Made by a program: the position numbers and the translations under genes. A DNA stretch of 62,974 nt from an uncultured Saccharofermentans sp. GTDB lineage: Bacteria > Bacillota > Clostridia > Saccharofermentanales > Saccharofermentanaceae. The notes below the pieces were generated by a model, which saw nothing but the letters and a program-made list of their open reading frames with translations, was not told where the DNA came from and ran no database searches. The DNA is taken from NCBI GenBank assembly GCA_905234715.1, contig CAJOJI010000014.1, positions 15,669 to 78,642 of the forward strand, in the 5' to 3' direction. Below, in pieces: positions 19,053-28,700 of the stretch; the first letter of the stretch is position 1, and each line of letters starts with the position of its first letter.

Positions 19053-20822
19053 TTACTCTACATCCTGTAATGCGGCATAGTCTTCTTCTCCTGTACGGAT
19101 CTTAACGACCTTGCCTACGTTGTATACGAAGATCTTACCGTCACCGATATGACCTGTGTAAAGTGTTTCTTTTGCCTTCTCGATAACCTTTTCGACAGGG
19201 ATCTTGGATACGACTACTTCGACCTTGATCTTAGGTAAGAGTGTAGCGTCGACCTCGACACCTCTGTACTTCTCGCCTGCACCCTTTTCGATGCCGCAGC
19301 CCATGACCTGAGTTACCGTCATACCGGTTACACCGAGTTCGTTCATTGCCTTTCTGAGCTTGTCATAACGTGAGAGCTTAGCGATGATGACTACCTTATG
19401 CATACCTGTATCGAGTTCGGGAGCAACTGCAACCTTGATAGCCGCATTCTTCTGAGCCTCTGAAGCCTCTGAATAATCAGGTGTACCGAGATCCGTGTTC
19501 TCGTTTGCTTCCATCATTGAGCCTGATACGTCCATGAGTGAGAAACCTGAGTAAGCGCTTGCGAGACCGTGCTCTGTAGCGTCAAGACCTGTGAGCTCTT
19601 CTTCCTCAGTAACTCTGAGACCGATGACTGCTTTGATGATAAGGAATGTGATTGTGATCGTGATTGCTGTCCAAGCTGCTGTAGCGCCCATACCTAAGAG
19701 CTGGATTCCGAGGAGCTTGAAGCCGCCGCCATAGAACAAACCTGTCATTGTGTTGCCTGCTGCATCAGCGATTGAGTAAGCAGGAGCTGTATCTGTTGCG
19801 AAAAGACCTACTGCGATTACGCCCCATACACCATTGAAAAGGTGAACTGCGACAGCACCGACAGGGTCATCAACTCTGATTACGTTATCAAGGAACCAAA
19901 CACCGAATACTACGAGCACGCCGGAAACGGCACCGATGATAGTTGCGCCGAGAGCGTCTGTTACGTCGCAGGGAGCTGTGATAGCAACAAGACCTGCAAG
20001 TGAAGCGTTAAGAGCCATTGAAACATCAGGCTTACCATACTTGATCCATGTGAAGATCATGCAGACAACTGTAGCGATTGCAGGAGCGATTGTTGTTGTT
20101 ACGAATACAGAACCGAGCTGTTCCATATCTGTGCAGGCAGCGCCGTTGAATCCGTACCAACCGAGCCAGAGGATGAATACACCGAGAGCACCCATGGGGA
20201 GGTTGTGACCGGGGAATGCGTTGACCTTTGTGATCTTACCCTTCTTATCCTTTACGAACTTACCGATACGGGGTCCGAGGATTGCTGCACCGATCAGAGC
20301 GCAGATACCGCCTACCATGTGGATGCAGTTAGATCCTGCGAAATCGTGGAAACCGATCTGTGCGAGCCAGCCGCCGCCCCATGTCCAGTGAGCTTCGATA
20401 GGATAGATGACTGCTGAAATAACTGCGGAATATACGCAGTATGAGATAAACTTAACTCTCTCTGCCATAGCACCTGAAACGATAGTAGCTGTTGTGGCAC
20501 AGAAAACAAGGTTAAATACGAAGTTTGACCAATCAAATGTTGCGTAATTTGTGAAGATGTCGATGTTCGGTTTGCCCATGAAACCCATAAGCATATCTTC
20601 ACCGAGGAAGAGACCGAAACCGATTGCGATAAATACTACAGTACCGATACAGAAGTCCATCAGGTTCTTCATGATGATGTTTCCTGCATTCTTTGCTCTG
20701 GCAAAGCCACACTCTACCATCGCAAATCCGGCCTGCATCCAGAAAACCAATGCCGCGCCGATCAGGAACCAGACGCCGAAGACTTTCTCGTCTATCAAAC
20801 TGCTAATTAAATTAGTGTCCAT
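19053..20822 (-). CDS. amt: Ammonium transporter fused to a PII signalling domain
   Basis: A 589-residue protein. Residues 1-415 are an Amt/MEP/Rh channel with 11 predicted helices, the twin His of the pore (SNCIHMVGG and AVAVHLFNG) and the GLD/EHG motifs of the cytosolic tail. After a linker, residues 474-589 are a complete PII (GlnB/GlnK) domain: VTGMTVTQV, YRGVEVDATLLPKIKVE (T-loop), TGHIGDGKIFV (B-loop) and KIRTGEED (C-loop). The T-loop Tyr51 used for uridylylation is replaced by Val, and Gln39, which helps bind 2-oxoglutarate, by Glu. So regulation is likely by nucleotide or metabolite binding in cis. Normally GlnK is a separate partner that plugs the channel. Ribosome binding site AAGGAG precedes ATG 20822. 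Confidence 0.92.
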   Translation of the reverse strand: MDTNLISSLIDEKVFGVWFLIGAALVFWMQAGFAMVECGFARAKNAGNIIMKNLMDFCIGTVVFIAIGFGLFLGEDMLMGFMGKPNIDIFTNYATFDWSNFVFNLVFCATTATIVSGAMAERVKFISYCVYSAVISAVIYPIEAHWTWGGGWLAQIGFHDFAGSNCIHMVGGICALIGAAILGPRIGKFVKDKKGKITKVNAFPGHNLPMGALGVFILWLGWYGFNGAACTDMEQLGSVFVTTTIAPAIATVVCMIFTWIKYGKPDVSMALNASLAGLVAITAPCDVTDALGATIIGAVSGVLVVFGVWFLDNVIRVDDPVGAVAVHLFNGVWGVIAVGLFATDTAPAYSIADAAGNTMTGLFYGGGFKLLGIQLLGMGATAAWTAITITITFLIIKAVIGLRVTEEEELTGLDATEHGLASAYSGFSLMDVSGSMMEANENTDLGTPDYSEASEAQKNAAIKVAVAPELDTGMHKVVIIAKLSRYDKLRKAMNELGVTGMTVTQVMGCGIEKGAGEKYRGVEVDATLLPKIKVEVVVSKIPVEKVIEKAKETLYTGHIGDGKIFVYNVGKVVKIRTGEEDYAALQDVE

Positions 20823-21168
20823 AACTTTTCTCCTTCTATAAAATTTGAGTTTGTTTTACTAACGCCGCTCCGAAACACATTGCCGTTGTAGATAGCAGGT
20901 CGATAAATTTCTTTCTTGTCGTTGCATTTTCGTTTCCCCCCTTTATAGATCTCGTAAATCACATTCATTCTCAAAAGGTATTGATATTATGCTTCAATGC
21001 GTTTTGAATATAGTTTTTTGATTTCAAGTGAGATTGTATCGCTAAGAGCTTAACAAATAAAATACGAATAGTTTGCGGATAACCATACTTTCAGAGTATG
21101 ATTGTTTCTGAACAGTTCCGGCCACAATAGAACAGCCGAAATGCCTTATTTCATTGCATTCCAGGCAG
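20823..21168. other. Intergenic region upstream of the ammonium transporter
   Basis: About 345 bases without a gene. The ribosome binding site of amt lies at the left end. I see AT-rich stretches that could hold the amt promoter, and a small CATACT/AGTATG inverted repeat near 21086-21102, but no convincing -35/-10 pair, GlnR-type operator or riboswitch. Confidence 0.4.
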
Positions 21169-21196
21169 CAAAAAGGCTCCGGACGAACCGGAGCCT
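21169..21196 (-). terminator. Terminator of the proA-rpiB unit
   Basis: On the minus strand GGCTCCGG, a five-base loop and CCGGAGCC are followed by TTTTTG. It lies 35 bases after the rpiB stop. Confidence 0.9.
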
Positions 21197-21230
21197 ATGA
21201 CAAAAATCAAATATAGAACTAAACGAAATA

Positions 21231-21683
21231 TTACTTGAAGTGACGCTCTTCGATCTCCTTGATGCCGTCAACTCTGACTGCATGTCTGCCGCCTGCGAAC
21301 TCTTCTTCAAAGAAAGCATCGACCATTCCGAGTGCAACACCGAGGCCTACGACTCTCTCACCGAATGCGAGAATGTTTGCATCGTTATGCTGTCTGGACA
21401 TCTTTGCCATGAACTCGTTGGTGCAGAGAGCGCATCTGATTCCCTTGTACTTGTTGCAAACCAGGGAGATACCGATACCTGTTCCGCAGATTGCAATTCC
21501 TCTGTCAGCCTTGCCGCTCGTTACGTCATCTGCAACCTTGATGCCTGCATCAACGTATGAATAGGAATCTGTTCCGTTGGGTGCGCCGCCGTCAAGAACC
21601 TCAAAGCCCTTCTCCTGAAGATGCTTGATTACCTTTTGTCTTAACTCGTAACCTGCGTGATCTGATGCTATAGATACGATCAT
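21231..21683 (-). CDS. rpiB: Ribose 5-phosphate isomerase B
   Basis: A 150-residue RpiB/LacAB-family isomerase, interconverting ribose 5-phosphate and ribulose 5-phosphate in the pentose phosphate pathway. N-terminal SIASDHAGYELRQ, the GIAICGTGIGIS loop with the active-site Cys, and SRQHNDANILAFGERV are all intact; the length is typical. It sits 21 bases after proA on the same strand and ends at a strong terminator, so the two are probably cotranscribed. Confidence 0.95.
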   Translation of the reverse strand: MIVSIASDHAGYELRQKVIKHLQEKGFEVLDGGAPNGTDSYSYVDAGIKVADDVTSGKADRGIAICGTGIGISLVCNKYKGIRCALCTNEFMAKMSRQHNDANILAFGERVVGLGVALGMVDAFFEEEFAGGRHAVRVDGIKEIEERHFK

Positions 21684-21704
21684 GATATATGCCTCTTTTC
21701 TTTA

Positions 21705-22985
21705 TTAATTATCGTGATGAATGTGCTTGAACTTCTTTGTGCCGTCGCAGTAAGGTCCTACGATGTCGCCGTTGCCTACAAGACGGTACTTGTAAGATAC
21801 AAGTCCTTCAAGGCCTACGGGACCTCTTGCGTGGATCTTGGAGGTAGCAATGCCTACTTCAGCGCCGAAGCCGTAACGGAAACCGTCGGCAAATCTTGTT
21901 GAGCAATTAACGAGAACGCTTCCGGAATCGACCATGGTCATGAAGCGCTCTGCCGTTTTCTTATTCTCGGTTATTATCGCGTCAGTATGTCCTGAACCGT
22001 AGTGGTTGATGTGTGAGATAGCCTCATCAACATCCTTTACGATCTTAACTGAACACTTCATTGCAAGATACTCGTGGTGCCACTCCTCTGCCTTTGCAAC
22101 TCCGAATGTCTCAGCGACATAGTCGTCACCGAAGATCTCGACTCCGGCATCCTGAAGAGCCTTAACGAGTCTCGGAAGGATCGTCTCCTTCAATTCCTCG
22201 TTTACCAGGAACGTCTCTGTCGCATTGCATACAGATACATATTGTGTCTTTGCATCGAGTGCAACCTTGAGAGCCGTGGAAGGATCTGCATCCTCATCGA
22301 TGTATGTGTGGCAGACACCGTCAGCATGTCCCAAGACAGCAATATTGGTATTCTGCATGATGTACTGAACGAATGAATTGGATCCTCTCGGAATGATGAG
22401 ATCGATATATTCATCGAGCTTAAGCATGTCTGCGATCTCTGAACGTGTCGTGAGAAGATTGAGCCAGCCTTCCGGAAGTCCTGCGTCGATACCTGCCTTG
22501 CTGATAACAGAAGCCAAAGCCTTGTTTGTATTGATCGCTTCAGACCCGCCCTTAAGGAATACGGCATTGCCGCTCTTGATGCAGAGGGATGCTATCTGAA
22601 CCAGTGCGTCAGGTCTGCTCTCGAAAATAACTCCGATAACGCCGATAGGACATGTAACGCGTGTAAGCTCAAGACCGTCATCAAGAGTAGTTCTTAAAGT
22701 AACCCTTCCTACAGGATCGTTAAGACCGATAAGACTCTCAATACCGGAAACAACATCCGTAAGCTTGTCATCGTTAAACTTAAGTCTCTTGATAAGAGGA
22801 GTCTCCAGATTATTCTTCTCGGCTTCTTCAAGATCCGTCTTGTTTGCTTTAAAGATATCTTCCTTTGCCTGCTTGAGAGAAGCAGCAACATTGGCCAATG
22901 CCTGATTCTTTACGTCGCTGCTCAAAGAAGCCATAACATAAGACGCTTCTCTGGCTAACTTAGCTGTATCATGTAGTTCAGACAT
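21705..22985 (-). CDS. proA: Gamma-glutamyl phosphate reductase
   Basis: A 426-residue aldehyde-dehydrogenase-family enzyme that reduces gamma-glutamyl phosphate to the semialdehyde in proline synthesis. The active-site Cys is in YVSVCNATETFLV near residue 250; IGVIFESRPDAL and FLKGGSEAINTN are the cofactor-side motifs, and GFGAEVGIATSKIHARGPVG the C-terminal signature. Usually proB lies next to proA; here it does not, and the partner is rpiB. The ATG at 22985 has a GGGGGG-rich site ahead of it, and a TATAAT lies about 35 bases upstream. Confidence 0.95.
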   Translation of the reverse strand: MSELHDTAKLAREASYVMASLSSDVKNQALANVAASLKQAKEDIFKANKTDLEEAEKNNLETPLIKRLKFNDDKLTDVVSGIESLIGLNDPVGRVTLRTTLDDGLELTRVTCPIGVIGVIFESRPDALVQIASLCIKSGNAVFLKGGSEAINTNKALASVISKAGIDAGLPEGWLNLLTTRSEIADMLKLDEYIDLIIPRGSNSFVQYIMQNTNIAVLGHADGVCHTYIDEDADPSTALKVALDAKTQYVSVCNATETFLVNEELKETILPRLVKALQDAGVEIFGDDYVAETFGVAKAEEWHHEYLAMKCSVKIVKDVDEAISHINHYGSGHTDAIITENKKTAERFMTMVDSGSVLVNCSTRFADGFRYGFGAEVGIATSKIHARGPVGLEGLVSYKYRLVGNGDIVGPYCDGTKKFKHIHHDN

Positions 22986-23468
22986 ACTATTCCCCCCTTA
23001 TATTTATAGAAAAAGATTATAACAAATTTTAAGCCCCTGGCGAACGCAAAAATTGTAATAGTACCTGTCAGATTTGTTTTACAAAAATTGCTAATCCTGA
23101 TTCTTTATCAAAAAGCCTTGTCAAGTGCCAATTTCGTTTTTTAGGTGTATTTCTCTCGTGGACACCTATTTTCGCGCCAAGGGTCAAAAATCCTCAAAAA
23201 CCCTTAATTCATTGACTTTCAAACTTTTGCTACCACGCTGTAATTGTTTTGTCAACAAACGGTAATAAATTGATGGAGTCAATGAATATCGGAGGTTTCG
23301 GCACTTTTGAAACCGGATTGTTTGTTTTTGTAGTTATAAACAAAGTTATGCACATTATGAACATTTTTGTAGATTGTTATAATGTATTTCTATTGCTCCA
23401 AAATCGGATTTCACTACTGAATTATTGCTATTCTTGATAAGTATTCTGCCAACAAGTTTGGTATACTC
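22986..23468. other. Divergent intergenic region between proA and the methyltransferase gene
   Basis: About 480 bases without a convincing gene. It holds a TATAAT for proA on the minus strand (near 23017-23022), an inverted repeat TAGGTGT/ACACCTA (about 23141-23168), another AAGGGT/ACCCTT (23179-23205), an extended -10 TGTTATAAT at 23376-23383 on the plus strand, and a second TGGTATACT just before the methyltransferase start. A short open frame at 23249-23437 lacks coding character and is not called. Confidence 0.5.
23376..23383 (+). promoter_or_regulatory. Extended -10 promoter before the methyltransferase gene
   Basis: TGTTATAAT on the plus strand, with a weak TTATGA 17 bases upstream. It would give a leader of about 80 bases. 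A second candidate, TGGTATACT (ending 23467), lies right at the start codon. Confidence 0.5.
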
Positions 23469-24701
23469 ATGCCTATGAAAATAATAATTACTACATTATT
23501 CGGGCTCGAATCACCCACCAAAGGAGACCTTTTAGACAGAGGCTACGACAAGGACAGGATCACTGTCAACGACGGCGTGGTCACACTTGAAGGAGATTTC
23601 CTTGATGTTGCACGCGCAAACATGTGGGTAAAGCACGCCGAGCGCATATTCTTTGAGGCCGGTGAATTCAATTGCGGCAGTTCAGATGACGCAGATACGA
23701 ACTTCAATGCCTTTTTCGAAGGCTGCCGTGCGATTAAATGGTCCGAATTTATTCCTGCCAACTGGGCATTTGTAGTAAACGGCTTTTCAAGAAAGTCAAA
23801 ACTCTACGGTATTCCCGCTCTCCAGAAACTTGCCAAGAAAGCCATCGCAGAGAGCCTTGCCAATTCGAGAGGTTTATCTGCCGATACCAAGATTACCGAG
23901 AATGAGGAAATGGGTACCGTTAAGATCCAGTTCGGCATCGTTAACGACACTTGCCGTTTCATGGTCGATACATCAGGCGCAGGTCTTCATAAACGCGGCT
24001 ACAGGCCTCTTACGCACGAGGCACCTATAAGAGAGACTCTTGCTTCAGGAATGCTCACATACGCCAAATACCGTCCCTACGGCAACGAAGCGCTTGTAGA
24101 CCCTTTCTGCGGCTCAGGAACCATCGTTATCGAAGCTGCAAGAACAGCCTGCGGCATAGCTCCCGGAAGAGACCGTCATTTCGCTTACGAGGATCTTCCC
24201 TATATCGGCAAGGCTCCGTACCAGAGAGCGCTTCAAGAAGCACTCGACAACGAAGATACCGAACCCATGGACGATTGTTACTTCTTTGGCTCTGATATAG
24301 ATCCAAAGGCAGTCGAATCTGCAAAGCGCAACGCTGAAGCAGCAGGTGTCGGCAAACTTACAAAGTTCAGGCTCTGTGACGCAGCCAAGATGTCGCCTGA
24401 ATACATGGAGAAGCTCACTTCCCTGCCCAGACAGCTCGTAATCACCAATCCTCCCTACGGCGGACGTCTCATGACGCCTGAGGAGGCAGACAAGATCTAC
24501 AGACTCATCGGCCACACATACCTTACTAGAGACGGCTTCTGCAAAAAGGGCCTGAGACTTTCCGTAATCACTCCTGAGAACGCTTTCGAAGATGCTACGG
24601 GATATAAGCCGGACAAGCGCGTAAAGCTCTATAACGGCAATATCGTGTGCACATTAAGCAATTACTTCAAACTGGGCGACAAGAACAATGGTAAGCGTTA
24701 A
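23469..24701 (+). CDS. THUMP-domain class I SAM-dependent RNA methyltransferase
   Basis: A 410-residue protein of the RlmL/YpsC family, which methylates guanine N2 in 23S rRNA. The N-terminal 165 residues contain a ferredoxin-like and THUMP region that binds RNA. The methyltransferase part has the SAM loop VDPFCGSGTIVIEAA near residue 218, the FFGSDIDPKAVESAKRN acidic loop and the catalytic TNPPYGGR motif. Start is either ATG 23469 or ATG 23475; neither has a purine-rich ribosome binding site upstream, unlike most genes here. It overlaps the next gene by 14 bases, so the two are cotranscribed. The exact target nucleotide is inferred from family only. Confidence 0.88.
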   Translation: MPMKIIITTLFGLESPTKGDLLDRGYDKDRITVNDGVVTLEGDFLDVARANMWVKHAERIFFEAGEFNCGSSDDADTNFNAFFEGCRAIKWSEFIPANWAFVVNGFSRKSKLYGIPALQKLAKKAIAESLANSRGLSADTKITENEEMGTVKIQFGIVNDTCRFMVDTSGAGLHKRGYRPLTHEAPIRETLASGMLTYAKYRPYGNEALVDPFCGSGTIVIEAARTACGIAPGRDRHFAYEDLPYIGKAPYQRALQEALDNEDTEPMDDCYFFGSDIDPKAVESAKRNAEAAGVGKLTKFRLCDAAKMSPEYMEKLTSLPRQLVITNPPYGGRLMTPEEADKIYRLIGHTYLTRDGFCKKGLRLSVITPENAFEDATGYKPDKRVKLYNGNIVCTLSNYFKLGDKNNGKR

Positions 24702-25539
24702 GATTCCCTTCTTAGACTTAGCCAAAGTCGCAGATTCCGGTCAGGCATTCAGGATAAAGGTCATAGACGATGCTCACATCGAGCTTGTCGCCTACGGCAG
24801 ATACCTTCAGGTCGCAAAGACAGGCAAAGACACTTTCGCCTTCTCCTGCACTGAAGATGAATTCAATACCATCTGGAAAACATATTTCGATCTTGACCGC
24901 GATTACAAAAAGATCGTTAAGTCCATCGACAAAGATGACGAATATCTTTTGAAGGCTTCGGAATTCGGCTACGGCATCAGGATCCTAAAGCAGGACATCT
25001 TTGAGACTACCATCAGCTACATAATCTCCCAGAGGCGCTCTATCCCGTCCATCACGACATCCGTAGAGCGCATATCAAAGCTCTGTGGCAAGAAGATCAA
25101 GGCTCCCAGGCTTAAAGCTCCTTTCGTAACACCTCTCGAAAAGGAATACTACGCCTTCCCCACTCCTGAAGAACTTAACAGATTGCCCTTCAGCGAGCTT
25201 GAGAACACAGGCGTAGGCTACAGAGCGCCCTACATAGCCAGAGCCGCCGAGGAATTCAAGACAGGCAAGCTCGATCCGGATGCTTTGGCACAGTTATCAG
25301 ACGATGACCTCTATAAAGCCCTGACGGCCATGTACGGCGTCGGCACAAAGGTTGCCAACTGCATAATGCTTTTCGCTTTTGCAAGAACAGGACGCTTCCC
25401 AGTGGACGTCTGGATACAGAGGATCGAAGACAGATACTATAACGGACACTTCGACTGTACCCCGTACCCTGCCACTGCAGGCATTATGCAGCAGTTCATG
25501 TTCTACTACGAAAGAAGAAAAGACTCCTTTAATATATAA
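24688..25539 (+). CDS. OGG1-type 8-oxoguanine DNA glycosylase
   Basis: A 283-residue DNA repair enzyme. The N-terminal part (DSGQAFRI) is the OGG_N-like domain, and the rest is the helix-hairpin-helix-GPD fold. The catalytic pair is visible: Lys in the hairpin MYGVGTKVANC near residue 217 and Asp in FPVDVW about 21 residues later. SYIISQRRSIP near residue 113 is the family's conserved helix. It should excise oxidised guanine and then nick the strand by beta-elimination. It begins inside the end of the methyltransferase gene. A tRNA gene with its own promoter follows about 75 bases later. Confidence 0.9.
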   Translation: MVSVKIPFLDLAKVADSGQAFRIKVIDDAHIELVAYGRYLQVAKTGKDTFAFSCTEDEFNTIWKTYFDLDRDYKKIVKSIDKDDEYLLKASEFGYGIRILKQDIFETTISYIISQRRSIPSITTSVERISKLCGKKIKAPRLKAPFVTPLEKEYYAFPTPEELNRLPFSELENTGVGYRAPYIARAAEEFKTGKLDPDALAQLSDDDLYKALTAMYGVGTKVANCIMLFAFARTGRFPVDVWIQRIEDRYYNGHFDCTPYPATAGIMQQFMFYYERRKDSFNI

Positions 25540-25554
25540 ATCTGATTTTGGTAC

Positions 25555-25583
25555 TTGACACAAAAAAACTCTAACCGTATAAT
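25555..25583 (+). promoter_or_regulatory. Promoter of tRNA-Leu
   Basis: Consensus TTGACA (25555-25560), 17-base spacer, TATAAT (25578-25583); start predicted near 25590. Confidence 0.92.
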
Positions 25584-25613
25584 TACAAGGCTTGCTGACA
25601 AAGCGGTATATAT

Positions 25614-25698
25614 GCGGCCGTGGCGGAACTGGCAGACGCGCACGTTTGAGGGGCGTGTGGTTAACCCCATACGAGTTCAAGTCTCGTCGGCCGCACCA
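25614..25698 (+). tRNA. tRNA-Leu (anticodon GAG), CCA encoded
   Basis: An 85-base class II tRNA. The acceptor stem GCGGCCG pairs with CGGCCGC, followed by discriminator A and an encoded CCA. The D-arm has GCG/CGC, the anticodon stem CACGT/GCGTG closes the loop TTGAGGG (anticodon GAG, reading CUC/CUU), a long variable arm TGGTTAACCCCA follows, and the T-arm ACGAG/CTCGT holds TTCAAGT. Confidence 0.97.
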
Positions 25699-25703
25699 TT
25701 TAC

Positions 25704-25733
25704 ATCCCGGATCACATGATCCGGGATTTTTTT
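25704..25733 (+). terminator. Terminator of tRNA-Leu
   Basis: ATCCCGGATC, a four-base loop and GATCCGGGAT form a 10-bp stem followed by seven Ts. Confidence 0.95.
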
Positions 25734-25755
25734 GTCTATTTTTTCTTACAAATTC

Positions 25756-28700
25756 CTATATGAATGATGTTATTATAAGCGTATGCGTAGGTTTTTTAAG
25801 AGAATAACGGCTCTTTTGGCGGCCGTGAACGCCAAGTCCTGCCAGAGCTGCTGAGCAGAATCCTACAAGAGCGATACCAGCGATTGCTATATAGCTCGGA
25901 TTCTCACCTGTTGCAGGAATCGGTGAGCGGTTAGCAGAGATAACCTCAGTATTGTAGTAAGGATCTGCATGGTCGATCATGACTACAGGAGAACCGTAAG
26001 CAGAGATCTTTCCTTCGCCATCAGTGATAGTACCGTCATTGTTGAGAACGAATGTGATCTTCTCAGCTGTGAGGTAAGCTTCAGGTGTAACTGTCTCCTC
26101 GAGTTCATAAGTACCCGCAAAGAGTCCCTGGATGATCGACGGATAACCCTCAACCGTTACGAATGTGATCGAAGACTTGTCATCAGAAAGCGTGTACTGA
26201 ATGGGCGTACCATTCTGTGCTACAACGACCTTTGAAAGATCATAGCCATCAACACTCGTAAACTTGAGCTGTGCCTGAGCGATCTCCTTACCTGCAATGT
26301 CTTCCTTGGAGATGGTTACATCAAAGCCAGGATGTGTGTAGTAGTTCTCAAGATCGAAATAACCGTCATCTGATGTGTTCCACAATGTTGTGTGATCAGT
26401 TGTAACAGATGTAGTCTTCTCGAACGTGTAAGGAACCTTACCGCCGTTGATGTAGATAACCTCATTATGCTCAGTTACATAGTAAGTATCGAAAGGAACA
26501 CCTGTAATGGTCTTGCTCCAAACCAGAGTTCCGTCTGTGTGATCCATATCCTTCAGAGTAATACGGACCTCATCAGAAGAGATATTACCGTCAAGATCAA
26601 GATAATCACCTGCATCATTCGTGATTACAAAGTACAGACCGCATCCTGCTGCCTCAGCCTCAGTTACATCACCGCCGAATGTCTTGGTGAATTCAATATA
26701 ACCTGATGTAGGAAGCGGAGGATTAGGCTGACTGTTACCGCCATTACCGCCATTACCGCCATTACCGCCGTTGCCACCGTTGCCGCCGTTACTATTACTA
26801 TTTGAATAGATGTTCAAAATTTCAACATCTGTAACAGTTCCGCTGATAGTAAATTTGCCGGAATCACCATTAGTAGTAGATGTTGTCTGACTGCCTCCAA
26901 TAGTGTAATCGACGGTAATTGATCCGTCATTAAGATTAAGCGTCTCAACCACTCTGTACTCATGTGATGTATCAAGAGTGCCGTTACCTGCAGTATCAAC
27001 ACCAATCAAAACTGAAGTATATTCTGTACATTCAGTATTATGAGTAAACTTGGTATCTTCACCTAATTTACCGGACCAAATCTCAACACCATCTGTTTCG
27101 TCATAAACAGTAAATGTTAGATTCTCACGGTCAGTATCAGTGATTTCACCCTGAATGGTTTTCTTAATCTGGATAGAACCATATGTAGGTGTTGAGTTTG
27201 ACTTGTACTCGTTCGTGAACTCTACACCAAATGCATTCGTATCTGTATTTGCTGTAGTAGGTGTAATCGTTCCTGTCTTGAACGTACTTGCTGTAGTGAT
27301 CTCTGAAGCTGTCGTGTCACCATCAAGCTTGTATGTTACCTTTACGAGATCATATCCGGTAATCGCTGTATTGCTCTCTACTACATAGTACGATTCGCCT
27401 GCTTCTACCTTGATAGGATTCTTAAGTACATATGTGTCTGTTGTTCCGCTCTTAAGCTCGAAGTCATCCTTAAGAGTAAGCGCTGTGCCAACTACACTGT
27501 CATCACTGTTCTTATATACAGTAAATGTAAGACCCTCTACGTCAGACGCTGTTACAGGGCCGCCTACTGTCTTTGTCAATGTGATGTACGCATCATCAGG
27601 CTGTTTCGCTGTGTACTTATTAGTAACGATCGAAGTTACAGGGTTTGTTGCATTAGCATCAATTGTACCAGTTGCGTTTGTATAAGTTACTTCATATTCA
27701 CTTGTAAGAGCTTGAGTACTTGTAGTGAATATACCTGTTTCCTCTACTGTATATTCTGCTCCGTCAGGAACACCTGAAATCGTGTATGTCTTACCCGGTT
27801 CAGCGGTAATAGTCCATACTTTACCAGCCTTTGTAGTTCCATCCGGCACTGTTGCATTCGTAATATCAGTATTAAAAGTTACCGTGATTATAAAAGCACT
27901 AACATCTGAAGGAAGAGTTTCGCTACTACTATTTATAATCTTCTTTACACTCAAACTGCCAGTAGCATTTGAAGAAGAATAAACATTTTTGAATGAAGCA
28001 GCTGTAGCTTTCGCAACAGTTCCTCCAACGACTGTAACTTCTTTATCATTTATATTGGATGCTGTAGTATCAAGTGTATAAATTGTATTTCCAACTGTCT
28101 TAGTGCTGGGTGCAGATTCTGTTACTTTATATACTTTACCAACTGCAATTGCTGTAGGAATAACATATGTATACGTATTTCCGTTTGCAACCCACATTCC
28201 CGTTTTCAAGTTATCATTCTTAAGTTCAGGGATTTCGATAGTATCGGAATTGTCGTCTTTATTTGTTACCGTAAATGTGATAGGAGCTACATCATTTAAG
28301 TTAGTAACACCTGTGATTTCTTTTACGATCATAATGTATCCCATCGGAGCATCAACGAGATAAAGAGTCTGACCACCACGAGTATCACCTTCAATACCGT
28401 TATCCTGCGCTGTAGAAGCGGCAGTCTGAGTAGCAATACCGCCGGATATCTCAAACTCGATTGTTGTTGCCTTGGTATACGTTACATTTTCGATAACAGG
28501 ATAATCTGTTTCTTCAAGTGTATATGTACCATCAGGCAAGTTCCTGAAAGCACTTTCAGTTGAGCCGGAAACAAATGAAATTGTATTTCCACTGATTACC
28601 TTACCCGTTACACCATTTCCAGCTACGAAGTTATCATCTGTAAACACATAAGATGTGTCATCTGTTCTGGTGAGAGTAAGCTTTGCTCCCTGTAATTCAT

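Noticed and set aside
23249..23437. Open frame of 62 codons on the plus strand between proA and the methyltransferase gene
   Set aside because: It starts with a non-ATG codon, lacks a ribosome binding site, has unusual composition, and overlaps promoter-like elements.
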